The notes beneath the pieces were generated by a model. That model saw nothing but the letters and a program-made list of their open reading frames with translations, was not told the origin of the DNA and made no database searches. Source: Gammaproteobacteria bacterium (lineage in GTDB: Bacteria; Pseudomonadota; Gammaproteobacteria; Steroidobacterales; Steroidobacteraceae). Taken from it: DNA of 48,632 nucleotides. This document shows, piece after piece, positions 1-8,545 of the stretch. The DNA is taken from NCBI GenBank assembly GCA_016874055.1, contig VGVG01000011.1:1-48632 (forward strand), given 5' to 3'. Made by a program: the position numbers and the translations under genes. Numbering within the stretch: the stretch's first letter is position 1; each line of letters opens with the position of its first letter.

Positions 1-48
1 AAAGCGGAACCATCTCTGACCTAGACAAAGCAGTCATTCATAGAGCGG

Positions 49-435
49 ATGCGTATCAACGAAATGACTAGGCTACATATCATTCCATTCGTTAACGAGT
101 CCTTAATAAGCTCAGAGCCATCCGAGTACCGACCAGCGTCTGATAAAATCATTTCTGGAAATCCGCTCCAACGTGTCTGGTCGCATTACTCGGATTCAAC
201 CGCAAGATTCTCTGTTGGGATCTGGGAGTGCGAACCTGGTGCCTGGCGAATCCACTACACCGAAGACGAGTATTGTCGCATTTTGGCTGGACGTAGTCTT
301 TTAACCAATGACGAAGGGGTAGTTCGCGAAGTGATCGCGGGCGATGAATTTATAATTCCCCGTGGATTCACGGGAATTTGGGAAGTGCTCGAGTGTACCC
401 GGAAGGTTTATGTGATTTGCGAATACTCGAACTGA
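49..435 (+). CDS. Cupin-domain protein (DUF861/cupin_3-like)
   Basis: A 128-residue protein that is essentially one small cupin barrel. The first cupin motif lies around residues 57-83 (GIWECEPGAWRIHYTEDEY, with H and E as possible metal ligands) and the second around 98-113 (GDEFIIPRGFTGIWEV). The W-x-C-x-PG pattern and the PxGFxGxWEV ending are typical of the cupin_3/DUF861 group, which includes ureidoglycine aminohydrolase relatives and many proteins of unknown substrate. The first ATG is taken as the start; an ATG 15 bases downstream is also possible. It stands alone: the next gene begins 160 bases later. The exact substrate cannot be read from sequence. Confidence 0.8.
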   Translation: MRINEMTRLHIIPFVNESLISSEPSEYRPASDKIISGNPLQRVWSHYSDSTARFSVGIWECEPGAWRIHYTEDEYCRILAGRSLLTNDEGVVREVIAGDEFIIPRGFTGIWEVLECTRKVYVICEYSN

Positions 436-595
436 GACGAGTTATGATGGAGATCTCTCGTCAATACTTACAATTATGAAAATTTGACTGCATGGCTTAC
501 GTAGTGTTGATCGTATCGCTATTGTCTTGGGACTCGTCACTTCAGTTGAGATCAAATTTTTCGTATCCACCGATTGATTTGTTCGGAATGTTGCC

Positions 596-1156
596 ATGAT
601 GCCGAACTCACCTATCCCACCATTACCCCGTGAGGCCCTCGCGCCCGCGCTGCAGGAAGCTCATGACCGCGCCGAGTCGTTACGGGGCGATACCACGTTT
701 ATCGATGTGATGGGTCACGCGCCGGAGCTATTCGAGTGGTACAGCGAGTTTTACCGACGGGTGTTTTATGGTGGTCGGGTCCCGGTGCGCATCAAGGAGC
801 TGGTGCGTTTGCGCTTATCGACGGTGCACGGCTGCGCGTTTTGTAATCGCGGGAATCACTCGGACGCCGCTGCGGCGGGACTTAACGACACCCAGTTGCG
901 CTCCATCGGTGACGAGACAGCGGCCTGCTGGTCGCCGGCGGAACGGGCGGCGTTGCGCCTTGCAGCCGCGATGGCGCTGGTTGCACCACGCGGGCATCTC
1001 GACCGTGCGCTCTATGCGGAGCTTCGATCATATTTCGACGATGCACAGATCGTGGAGCTTGGCGTGACCATGGCGGTGCTCACTGGCATGGCAAAATTCT
1101 TATTCGTATACGACTTAGTCGAGAAGGAAGACTACTGCGCCTTTGGTGCTGGGTAA
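596..1156 (+). CDS. Carboxymuconolactone decarboxylase / AhpD-like protein
   Basis: A 186-residue, mostly helical protein of the CMD/AhpD superfamily. The signature is the HGCAFCNRGNHSDA stretch around residues 79-92, a CxxC followed by a histidine, preceded by RIKELVRLRLS. In AhpD relatives these residues act in peroxidase or disulfide chemistry; in other members the function is unknown. Two consecutive ATGs (596 and 599) make the exact start uncertain by one codon. The gene is complete and free of internal stops. No operon partner is evident. Antisense and alternative-frame ORFs over the same span are shadows. Confidence 0.85.
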   Translation: MMPNSPIPPLPREALAPALQEAHDRAESLRGDTTFIDVMGHAPELFEWYSEFYRRVFYGGRVPVRIKELVRLRLSTVHGCAFCNRGNHSDAAAAGLNDTQLRSIGDETAACWSPAERAALRLAAAMALVAPRGHLDRALYAELRSYFDDAQIVELGVTMAVLTGMAKFLFVYDLVEKEDYCAFGAG

Positions 1157-1328
1157 GGTGCTGCTGAGTCGGGGGATCAGATTCGGACTGCTCGAAGACA
1201 GCACACATCCATGCTTTGCGGCTGCAGCGGCTCGTGAGGCGGCACCATGGGGTCCTCTGTTCGGCAACGAGCGATGGAAAGGGCAGCGTTTAGCTGCAGG
1301 ATAAACACCGAAGTATTCAGTCGTCGCT

Positions 1329-1346
1329 TGACGATATTTATCGTCA
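1329..1346. repeat. Perfect 8-bp inverted repeat
   Basis: TGACGATA is followed after two bases by TATCGTCA, a perfect dyad in the 1157-1379 intergenic region. It lies about 34 bases beyond the 3' end of the minus-strand small gene at 1380-1622. There is no T-run on either side, so it is not a canonical terminator; an operator is possible. The rest of 1157-1379 shows nothing recognisable. Confidence 0.45.
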
Positions 1347-1379
1347 GCTCTGCGATTGTCTATCCTTTAGCTTCTAGTT

Positions 1380-1622
1380 TCAGGTTTGTTGCTTACTGAC
1401 TATCTCATCTATGGTCAATCGAGATCCTTGATGAACTCCGTCCAAGTAACAGGCGGCGCAGACCTGAAGCAAATCTTCCGTAATCTTTTCGTCCGTCACC
1501 CCGCTCTTCGCAATCGCTTGTCGCCAAAGGGATCCGTAGGTGTTGATCATCTCCGTTCGCTGTTCAAGATGATCAGCCAATAGAGTTGAGTTAGGGTTCT
1601 CGTCGCTTGATATCTCGCTCAT
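1380..1622 (-). CDS. Small hypothetical protein, 80 aa
   Basis: An unrecognised 80-residue protein: acidic N-terminus, then an amphipathic helical stretch with two cysteines in a CAAC cluster near residues 55-58. The start codon is preceded by an AAAGAGAT purine run about seven bases upstream, which could serve as a ribosome binding site. The sequence reads like a real soluble helical protein rather than a shadow, and the opposite-strand ORF has poorer composition. No domain, signal peptide or membrane segment is visible. Function unknown; it may be lineage-specific. Confidence 0.45.
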   Translation of the reverse strand: MSEISSDENPNSTLLADHLEQRTEMINTYGSLWRQAIAKSGVTDEKITEDLLQVCAACYLDGVHQGSRLTIDEIVSKQQT

Positions 1623-1758
1623 AGTGTCGATCTCTTTTTAATAGGCTCGAAGTTGATTTAACTGTACGTTACCTTTTTGGTTGGTGTCATGAAGGCCCAC
1701 AGCGCCCCCAGTTTTATAAGGCAATCTCGGTCAAGGTGTTCAACGTTCAATTATACCT

Positions 1759-2550
1759 TTGAATATGGTAGCCGCGCAGAAGCCGTTAATTATTGACGGA
1801 TTGCCGCTTGAAAGCCAAGTTAGGGCCCCCTTCACCGACCGATATGGACCGGTCGATCTCAAATCGGCCGCGTTCTGGGCTGACGCTCGATGGCCGGGGA
1901 GATTCAGAGAAATTTCGAAGCGCTTCGGATGCTTTATCGTCGAATGTGCTGTCATCGTTGGGGAAAAAGCGAGCCTTGCCGACATATTCGAGATGGGCGC
2001 TGGGCACTCCGAAAAGGCGAAAATTGAAATCGATTTGGTAAAAGGGGGATTCTAGATCACGTTCGAAATTTGGATACTCTCGTTATTCGGTGTGTTGATA
2101 GCGAGGGCGAGAAAGTTCTCACGGACGTATCCATTCTGATGTCTGAGATCGCTCGGGTGTATGGCAGCGCCTGCCAGAGAAATTACAAAGTCCCGGAGCC
2201 GATCCCTCTGGCTTAACACCTGCATCGCCGTGTGTGAGTGGGCAGAGCACAACGGCGATCGTTTCATGACCTCGTTCCGGTGGGCGACTATCTCCACAGA
2301 GATGTTTACCACCGACTTGGAGCCGATATACGGGATTGCACGCGTTCCTAAAGGACATCCTCGTTTAGAGCGCTGTCTCTTCTACTTCATGCACCGACTT
2401 CCCGGAGGGTAGGGTGAATGCGCTCTATCGATCATCGGGATCAAAAAGCTCGTCAGTCGGCGTTCTTCCTTTGACATCCCCGTTGTTACCCAAAAACTTG
2501 ATCTGCGGCGAGATATCGTCGGCTACATTAGTTCAGTTGCGAAAAATTAA
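1759..2550 (+). pseudogene. Decayed unknown gene, about 260 codons, two frameshifts and an amber stop
   Basis: Three protein-like segments join end to end if lesions are corrected. Segment one begins at TTG 1759 or ATG 1765 and runs to a TAG at 2053. Just before that, in the AAAAGGGGG run at 2040-2048, a one-base shift leads into a second frame (RGILDHVRNLDTLVIRCVDS...) which stops at 2214-2216. Shifting again there gives a third segment (NTCIAVCEWAEHNGDRF...), whose TAG at 2410-2412 is followed in frame by another protein-like stretch (LSIIGIKKLVSRRSSFDI...) ending at TAA 2548-2550. Composition is soluble and mixed; I recognise no family. The alternative, several tiny genes, is less likely because each piece lacks its own ribosome binding site. 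Confidence 0.6.
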
Positions 2551-2692
2551 TAAGACGCTCTGAATACGGAACCTCAGATCTGCTTGACGTTTCTTTACAA
2601 TTAATTACTTGAAACCAACAGGTACCGCTCACCGTGTTCGGTAGAGTAACGAGGGGTGACAGGCATGCCGTGTGAGGATGGGTTTTATCAGT

Positions 2693-4834
2693 ATGAAAAG
2701 AGTTGCGATCATCGGCGGTGGCCCAGGCGGTTTGTTTGCCGCCCACCAGCTTGAGACGAGCTGCGCTGAGGAGGCGACAATCACGATTTTTGAGGCTAGT
2801 TGCAGACTCGGCGGCAAGATCGTCACTGCGAATTTTGACAAGGCGCCGATCACATTTGAGGCAGGTGTAGCCGAGCTCTATGGCTACTGGAATATTGGTC
2901 ACGACCCTTTGCGATCACTCATTAAATCTTTGAAGCTTCCTGTCGTCAGCATGCGAGGCAACGCCGTCGCATTCGGCGACCGCATAATGCGAAACTGGAG
3001 GGAGACTCAGCGCACCCTCGGCGAGGAAGCGGCGCAGCAGATCGAGTCTTTTTACGCCACCTGCGCGACACTCTGTACGCCCACCGAGTATTACGATAGC
3101 TACAGCGGCACCGACAATGCACATCCTTGGGCTAGCCGGCCACTTAGCGATTTACTCGATGAGCTGTTGACCAACGAGATAGCACGCCGCTATGTCGAGA
3201 CGATCATTCGCAGTGATCTTGCGACAGAACCGCATCTGACTAACGCGCTAAATGGGCTGAAGAATATCCTACTCGATCTGCCCGAATACCAGCGTTACTA
3301 CACCATTCCTGGAGGGTTACAACAGTTCATCGATAAGCTAGCGGCGAAGTTAAAAAGCACGATCCGTCTCAACACTCCGGTCGTCGGGGCGACGCCTCGC
3401 ACCGACGGACGTTGGGATCTACTCGTCAAGCAGAATGGCAACGCCAGTATCAACATCTTTGACATAGTCCTTTTCGCACTCCCGTGCTACTCGCTGTCGA
3501 AGATTGAGTGGGGAAATCGGGACCTTCGTATCACTATTCAGAAGCACCTTGCTCATCATGATTACCCAGCGCATTATCTGCGCGTCTCCGTATTATTCGA
3601 TAAGCGCTTTTGGGAAACGCATGTCAAAGGTGATTATTGGATTAGTGACGCTTTCGGCGGCTGTTGCGTTTACAACGAGACACTGCGGCACAAAATAAAA
3701 ACGCAGCATGGGTGTCTTAGCTGGTTGATCGCGGGGTCGGACGCTCTCGCGTATGAAGGAGTCGCCGATCGCGACTTAGCGCAGAGGTGTGTCGAGAGCC
3801 TGCCCAAGTGTATGGGCGATGGGATGGCTCGAATGCTCGAGGTTAAGGTCCATCACTGGGCGGCGGCTGTCAGCGGCCTGCCCGGTGGTAATCCAGTGCA
3901 CGACCTGCGGACTAAACACCAACCGACGCGAGGGCGTTTTCCAAGCGTTTACTTGTGCGGAGATTATCTCGCCGATACGACGGTGAACGGGGCCTTAGAC
4001 TCAGCCGATTTTGCCACTGACTTAATTTTGACGGAGCTACGCCGCGGCAGGTACGGAACCGATGGTACGAAAGTGCTCGACGCACTGCGGGCAGATTTCG
4101 GCTATGAGGCGGCGGAAAAAGAGTCGACACTTAGCGACGACTACCATGACGAGTATGCAGTCGGTATGAGTTACGAGAGGTCATTCCGCGAATACTTTGA
4201 CGAGCACTACACCTGCGATTTGATCGAGACGATCTGGGGGCTCAAGCCGCCGTATCGGCTACTGGATTGTGGAAGTGCATCAGGACTCACTCTTGCCTGC
4301 TTTGCTAAAAAGGGTGTCGAGGCGTGGGGCATCGAGAACAATGAACATATCCATGCGCAAACGAAGCCTGAGTGGAAGCATCGTAACTTGTTAGGCGATA
4401 GTCGTGCTTTGCCTTTCGAAGATGGATTTTTCGATATCATCTATGACACCTCGCTCTGTTACATCCCTGAGCCCTATCTGGCCAAGGCGATATCAGAGCT
4501 CTTCAGAGTCACACGCATCGGCGTGTTCTTCGGCGGTATTACCTCAGACATGACAAAGGAGGTCATCGAATATCACGAAATATTTGAGGGCGTTCAGGTG
4601 CTTGAGACACAGTGGACTTGGGCGGAACGCTTTCAGGCTGCCGGCTTCAGGATAGCAACGACGGACCCGGTCGCTTTGCGCAAAGCTTGGCAGATTGAGG
4701 TCAAATCGAACGAGGGAGATTATCCATGGTATCCAAATAAGGAGACCATTCGCTTCTGCTTCTTCTCGAAGCCGGACGCAGCCGAGCACGCTGCCGCCCT
4801 CAACGCCAAGCTCCGCAAAAAAAGTATGAAGTGA
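2693..4834 (+). CDS. Fusion protein: FAD-dependent amine-oxidase-like domain + SAM-dependent methyltransferase
   Basis: A 713-residue two-domain protein. Residues 1-445 form a flavin amine oxidase/protoporphyrinogen-oxidase-like domain: the N-terminus carries the dinucleotide-binding motif VAIIGGGPGG, then the second flavin motif (RLGGKI), and the domain closes with the FAD-contact motif VYLCGDYLADTTVNGALDSA. Residues about 495-690 form a class I methyltransferase with motif I LLDCGSASG near 520 and FEDGFFDIIYDTSLCYI near 575. ATG 2693 is chosen because the Rossmann strand begins there; GTG 2672 and ATG 2678 are alternatives. The ABC exporter begins 19 bases downstream, so the two probably form an operon. 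Known family roles suggest oxidation and methylation of one small molecule, perhaps then exported; the substrate is unknown. Codon content is more AT-rich than in the ribosomal genes. Confidence 0.85.
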   Translation: MKRVAIIGGGPGGLFAAHQLETSCAEEATITIFEASCRLGGKIVTANFDKAPITFEAGVAELYGYWNIGHDPLRSLIKSLKLPVVSMRGNAVAFGDRIMRNWRETQRTLGEEAAQQIESFYATCATLCTPTEYYDSYSGTDNAHPWASRPLSDLLDELLTNEIARRYVETIIRSDLATEPHLTNALNGLKNILLDLPEYQRYYTIPGGLQQFIDKLAAKLKSTIRLNTPVVGATPRTDGRWDLLVKQNGNASINIFDIVLFALPCYSLSKIEWGNRDLRITIQKHLAHHDYPAHYLRVSVLFDKRFWETHVKGDYWISDAFGGCCVYNETLRHKIKTQHGCLSWLIAGSDALAYEGVADRDLAQRCVESLPKCMGDGMARMLEVKVHHWAAAVSGLPGGNPVHDLRTKHQPTRGRFPSVYLCGDYLADTTVNGALDSADFATDLILTELRRGRYGTDGTKVLDALRADFGYEAAEKESTLSDDYHDEYAVGMSYERSFREYFDEHYTCDLIETIWGLKPPYRLLDCGSASGLTLACFAKKGVEAWGIENNEHIHAQTKPEWKHRNLLGDSRALPFEDGFFDIIYDTSLCYIPEPYLAKAISELFRVTRIGVFFGGITSDMTKEVIEYHEIFEGVQVLETQWTWAERFQAAGFRIATTDPVALRKAWQIEVKSNEGDYPWYPNKETIRFCFFSKPDAAEHAAALNAKLRKKSMK

Positions 4835-4853
4835 GCCCACTGGAGATCTCCTG

Positions 4854-6665
4854 ATGGTCGCCACGAATGAGACCAATGCGATTACTAAAGATGAGCAGAC
4901 CGCCCACTCTGGTGACGTGTCCTTCGTCGTCGGATTCATGCGGCCGTACCTTAAGCCCTATAAAAAGGCGCTTTGGTGGCTTGCCGGCATTCTTCTGATC
5001 GAGATGGCGTTCAATTTCAGCTTCCCTCTCGTTACACAGCATTTGATCGACGAAGGTCTCCAGAAAAAAAATTGGGAGATAGTGGTCTGGGTGCTAGGCT
5101 TCCTTGCTTTCGCGGCCGTAGCCAACATTGCGCTCGGCATCGCCTCCGACTTTCTTTATACCCGCACGGCGACCCATGTGACTCGCGACCTCAGACAGTC
5201 GCTGTTCGATCACATGCACCGTATGTCGATGCCATATTTCCATCGGACTCAGACCGGGACGATTACCTCTCGCTTCTCCGGCGACATCGTCGCAACGGAG
5301 ACTGCATTGGTCACGTCCGTGCCTTATTTCGTAACGCCTGCGCTCGAGGTGATTTATTCAACAGTGCTACTGCTAATTCTAAGCCCTACGCTGGGGGCAA
5401 TTGCGCTGATTAGCTCCCCACTGGTCGTGTGGTTACCCAAGCTACTTGCCACAAAGGCCTTCAAACTTGCTTATGACAAGCGAAGGGCTGAGGGAAAACT
5501 CATGGGTGTCGTTCAAGAGAACGTTTCGGCACAACCCGTTCTGAAGGCCTTTAGCCTGATAAGACGTGTAAGAGATGACTTTAAAGGTATCAATACGACA
5601 TGGTTCGGTACGGCCTCGCGCGGCAACTTCCAAGCCGCACTCGTCGAGCGCGCGTCGCATTCAGGGCTATACGTTCTGCACATCATCGTTTTTGGAATCG
5701 GCGTGTACTGGGTCTTCAACGATACGATCACGCTTGGAACGTTGGTCGCTTTCGAAGGCGTTTTTCTATCGATGGGCTATGCGATGACCGATGTCACCCA
5801 ATATGTGCCGAATCTCGCTCAAGCGGTGGGTGGGGTACGGCACATGGAAGAATTCCTTCGCGAGAGACCGTCCGTCGTGGATAAATCGACCGCGATGGAA
5901 GCGCCCTATTTTTCTCGTTTGATCGAGTTCGATCGTGTAGGTTTTGGCTATGAATCAGAGAGTGACTTCCGTCTTGAGGATTTCAGCCTTGTCATCCCTA
6001 AGGGCTCTATGCTGGGCATTGTCGGGCCTTCCGGATCTGGAAAAAGTACCATCCTCAATCTATTACTGCGCTTCAATGATCCAATGACGGGAGCCGTTCG
6101 ATTCGATGATCTCGATTTGCGGGATATGACTCAAGCGAGCTATCGACACCAGCTTGGCGTGGTGTTTCAGGAGAACTTTTTATTCAATACGACGATCATC
6201 GAAAATATCCGGCTCGGTAAGCCAGACGCCAGTATGGAGGAGATAAAGGAGGCAGCTCGCCTAGCCGAAGTAGAAGACTTCATTCTTTCCCTACCGCAGC
6301 AATGGCAGACCCAGGTGGGTGAGCGTGGCTCGCAACTTTCCGAAGGACAGCGTCAACGAATCGCGATAGCTAGAGCGCTGGTACGTGATCCTGCGCTACT
6401 TGTGCTCGACGAAGCTACCAGCGCACTTGATGTAGCCACTGAAGGGCGACTCAACGAGACTCTACTTCGTATCAAAAAGTCGCGGACGGTAGTGATGGTC
6501 ACTCACAGGCTCGCCAGCGTCGTCGGCGCGGACCGTGTCATCGTGATGGAGGACGGGCGGATCGTCGAGTCAGGCACACATAAAGAATTGATTGCGCGTG
6601 CCGGTCTCTACGCTAGGCTATGGCAGATACAACTCAACACCGCACAACTATCTGTGGTCACTTGA
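4854..6665 (+). CDS. ABC exporter, fused membrane and ATPase domains
   Basis: A 603-residue half-transporter of the MsbA/LmrA type. Residues about 30-330 form the six-helix exporter domain; residues 360-595 form the ATPase with Walker A GPSGSGKST, Q-loop VVFQENFLF, signature LSEGQRQRI, Walker B LLVLDEATSALD and the H-loop VTHRL. All catalytic residues are intact, so it is predicted to work as a homodimer in the inner membrane. A good ribosome binding site (GGAG in CTGGAGATCTCCTG) precedes the start. The 19-base spacing to the oxidase-methyltransferase fusion suggests that it exports the product of that enzyme (inference). Substrate range of such exporters, from lipids to natural products, cannot be read from sequence. 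Confidence 0.93.
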   Translation: MVATNETNAITKDEQTAHSGDVSFVVGFMRPYLKPYKKALWWLAGILLIEMAFNFSFPLVTQHLIDEGLQKKNWEIVVWVLGFLAFAAVANIALGIASDFLYTRTATHVTRDLRQSLFDHMHRMSMPYFHRTQTGTITSRFSGDIVATETALVTSVPYFVTPALEVIYSTVLLLILSPTLGAIALISSPLVVWLPKLLATKAFKLAYDKRRAEGKLMGVVQENVSAQPVLKAFSLIRRVRDDFKGINTTWFGTASRGNFQAALVERASHSGLYVLHIIVFGIGVYWVFNDTITLGTLVAFEGVFLSMGYAMTDVTQYVPNLAQAVGGVRHMEEFLRERPSVVDKSTAMEAPYFSRLIEFDRVGFGYESESDFRLEDFSLVIPKGSMLGIVGPSGSGKSTILNLLLRFNDPMTGAVRFDDLDLRDMTQASYRHQLGVVFQENFLFNTTIIENIRLGKPDASMEEIKEAARLAEVEDFILSLPQQWQTQVGERGSQLSEGQRQRIAIARALVRDPALLVLDEATSALDVATEGRLNETLLRIKKSRTVVMVTHRLASVVGADRVIVMEDGRIVESGTHKELIARAGLYARLWQIQLNTAQLSVVT

Positions 6666-6759
6666 AAAGTGAATTCCTTACGCTACGCTATTTCGTGAGG
6701 TACAGCGTGTAAAGCTTTTCACCGTCCGGATCTCATATTTAAGCGAGTTATACAGATCC

Positions 6760-7002
6760 AAGGCTATTGCCACGGATGCCGAGTGGTCCGTTGCGAGAGG
6801 AGGCCAGATGTACGGCCATTATTAGCTGCAGGAAATCGATGGTTCGCTCGAGATCGGCGGCGGAATCCTTATTCTGTCGGTATCGTCCAATCAGTACGCC
6901 GCCACGCTAGCGTCTTAGTTCGGAATTGCAGAGTCCGATCTTCCCCTCGTTGCACCAAATGTGGTCAACTTCTTATCTAGAAATCTCGGCTTCATGGTCT
7001 GA
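6760..7002 (+). pseudogene. Remnant of the C-terminus of a DUF1501 protein
   Basis: In one frame the translation matches the ending of DUF1501 (sulfatase-like, Tat-exported) proteins: WSVARGGQMYGHY, then an in-frame TAG, then LEIGGGILILSVSSNQYAAT, another in-frame TAG after TLAS, then FGIAESDLPLVAPNVVNF and a natural TGA at 7000-7002. In intact relatives these stretches lie at the end of a protein of roughly 400-500 residues; here the N-terminal part is missing. This explains most of the 347-base gap between the ABC exporter and the DUF1838 gene. Bases 6666-6759 show nothing recognisable. Confidence 0.7.
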
Positions 7003-7012
7003 GGGCGCCTTG

Positions 7013-7954
7013 ATGCGATCGACACGACGAACAGCGCTTAGCGCAATAGCGGCGGCATTGGCCTATTCGCCGGGTTTATCGGCGGCAAAATCTAAATCCG
7101 AGCCTCAGCATATACCCCTTGATCTCTCTACTCCAGCGGGAAATGTGACGGCTTACCTGAAGCTCCGCGCGAGCCTTGATAGCCGCGATGTTCTCATGTG
7201 GTTTACCGGCCGATTGGATCTGATCGTACCCGGAGAGCCTATTCGTCCGATCATCGATGTCGAGAGTCTGATTTTGCGTCGGACGGAGCAGCTTGGCCCG
7301 ATGATATGGAACGTCGCCGACTGGGAAGCTGCGCTGTACCGTCCACTTGGCGAGAACCGATATCTCGAATCTGGTGAGTCGATCCGAAATCCTTATACGG
7401 GTCGCGACGTGACACCGAATCATTATGTCGAAGGTCCTGTCCGATTCAGATTTACTGAGCGTGAGCCTCGCATCGTAGGCTCGCGGGATATTTTGCCGAA
7501 TACCGGGAAACCCTTTTCTTATCCCTGGCGCGTGGTGAAAGACGATCTCTGGATGACGAAGTCGAGTTATATCCGCGCACCGAATTGGCTCACGCCGGAA
7601 AATTTCCCCGAGGAGTCATCAGGCAAGGAGATCATCGTGGCAACGCATTCGTCGTTGCGCGGCACTCTGGCCGAGGTCGAAGATCCTTCAGTGACTACAG
7701 TACGCAGTGATTTTGCCTATACGGCAACGTCGGGGTGGTTGCCCTGGATGAAGATGGGCGGCGTGCTGGGGATGGTGTCGTGGGCCGAGTCGGGAAAGAA
7801 ACTCTTGTCGCTCGATGAGGCGCCGGCTGCGCAGCTCGAGGCGTTGAGGCGAATTCATCCGCAGTGGTTCGGGCATCCGGAACCGTGGTCTGAGTTCACC
7901 AATATGTTTTTGCAATACAAAGCGCAGGCGAAGGCGAGAGCGCTCACAACCTAG
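7013..7954 (+). CDS. DUF1838 family protein, probably exported
   Basis: A 313-residue protein of the DUF1838 family, whose function is unknown; family members are common in marine gammaproteobacteria and sphingomonads. The N-terminus MRSTRRTALSAIAAALAYSP has a twin-arginine-like motif followed by a hydrophobic stretch and SAAKS, consistent with export to the periplasm. Conserved-looking blocks include LMWFTGRLD, NPYTGRDVTPNHY and GWLPWMKMGG. The ATG at 7013 is preferred because GAGGG lies seven bases upstream and the signal peptide starts there; an upstream ATG at 6926 would add 29 residues that overlap the DUF1501 remnant. The DUF1501 remnant beside it suggests a formerly larger locus. Confidence 0.85.
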   Translation: MRSTRRTALSAIAAALAYSPGLSAAKSKSEPQHIPLDLSTPAGNVTAYLKLRASLDSRDVLMWFTGRLDLIVPGEPIRPIIDVESLILRRTEQLGPMIWNVADWEAALYRPLGENRYLESGESIRNPYTGRDVTPNHYVEGPVRFRFTEREPRIVGSRDILPNTGKPFSYPWRVVKDDLWMTKSSYIRAPNWLTPENFPEESSGKEIIVATHSSLRGTLAEVEDPSVTTVRSDFAYTATSGWLPWMKMGGVLGMVSWAESGKKLLSLDEAPAAQLEALRRIHPQWFGHPEPWSEFTNMFLQYKAQAKARALTT

Positions 7955-7966
7955 CGCCTGGTACGC

Positions 7967-8545
7967 TTACGATCGCTCTTCAGTAAGTCGACGAAGATCG
8001 GAGGCCAGTTGATCTATTGGGAGGGTAGGCTGTGCAATGAGCCGTAGCCGATTCTTTCGATCGTAGACATAGATCGTGGCGGAGTGGTCGATGGTGTATT
8101 CGTCGCCCGCCATCGGTACTTTGATCGCAATGGCATGGAAGGCTTTAACCACTTTCCCAAGATCTTCTGGCTCCGGCCGCAGACCGATAAACGAACCGTC
8201 GAAACTTTTGACGTATGCGCCGAGGCGTTCGGGGGTATCTCGCTCTGGATCGACACTAACGAGGAGAATTTGAACATTGTCGGCATTCTCACCCACGGCA
8301 TTGCGCACCTCGCGAAGACGCATAAGCGTGGAGGGGCAGATATCGGGGCAGCGCGTAAATCCGAAAAAGATTAGCGTCACACTACCTTTAAAGTCATCGA
8401 CACGACGAATATTGCCGTCTGTATCAGGGATACCGAGGCCTCGGCCATAGGCGAGGTTAGAGACTTCGGTGGCGTTGAAGGGTGGCGGTGTAGAGCACCC
8501 GACGAGTAACGCTGCAGCAAGCAGGATAAGCCAAAGATCCCTCAC
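7967..8545 (-). CDS. SCO1/SenC family copper-binding lipoprotein
   Basis: A 192-residue thioredoxin-fold protein of the SCO1/SenC/PrrC family, which delivers copper to the CuA site of cytochrome c oxidase. The N-terminus has a lipobox (LLVGC, cysteine at residue 16), so it should be a membrane-anchored lipoprotein. The copper site is visible: CPDICP near residues 66-71 and the downstream histidine in YTIDHSATIYV. Its start overlaps the stop of the PCuAC gene by four bases (8542-8545), which implies translational coupling. It converges on the DUF1838 gene with only 12 bases between them and no clear terminator. Confidence 0.95.
   Translation of the reverse strand: MRDLWLILLAAALLVGCSTPPPFNATEVSNLAYGRGLGIPDTDGNIRRVDDFKGSVTLIFFGFTRCPDICPSTLMRLREVRNAVGENADNVQILLVSVDPERDTPERLGAYVKSFDGSFIGLRPEPEDLGKVVKAFHAIAIKVPMAGDEYTIDHSATIYVYDRKNRLRLIAQPTLPIDQLASDLRRLTEERS

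Noticed and set aside
6783-6980. A 65-residue ORF between the exporter and the DUF1838 gene
   Set aside because: Arginine-rich with no features; a different frame of the same stretch reads as a DUF1501 C-terminus with stops.
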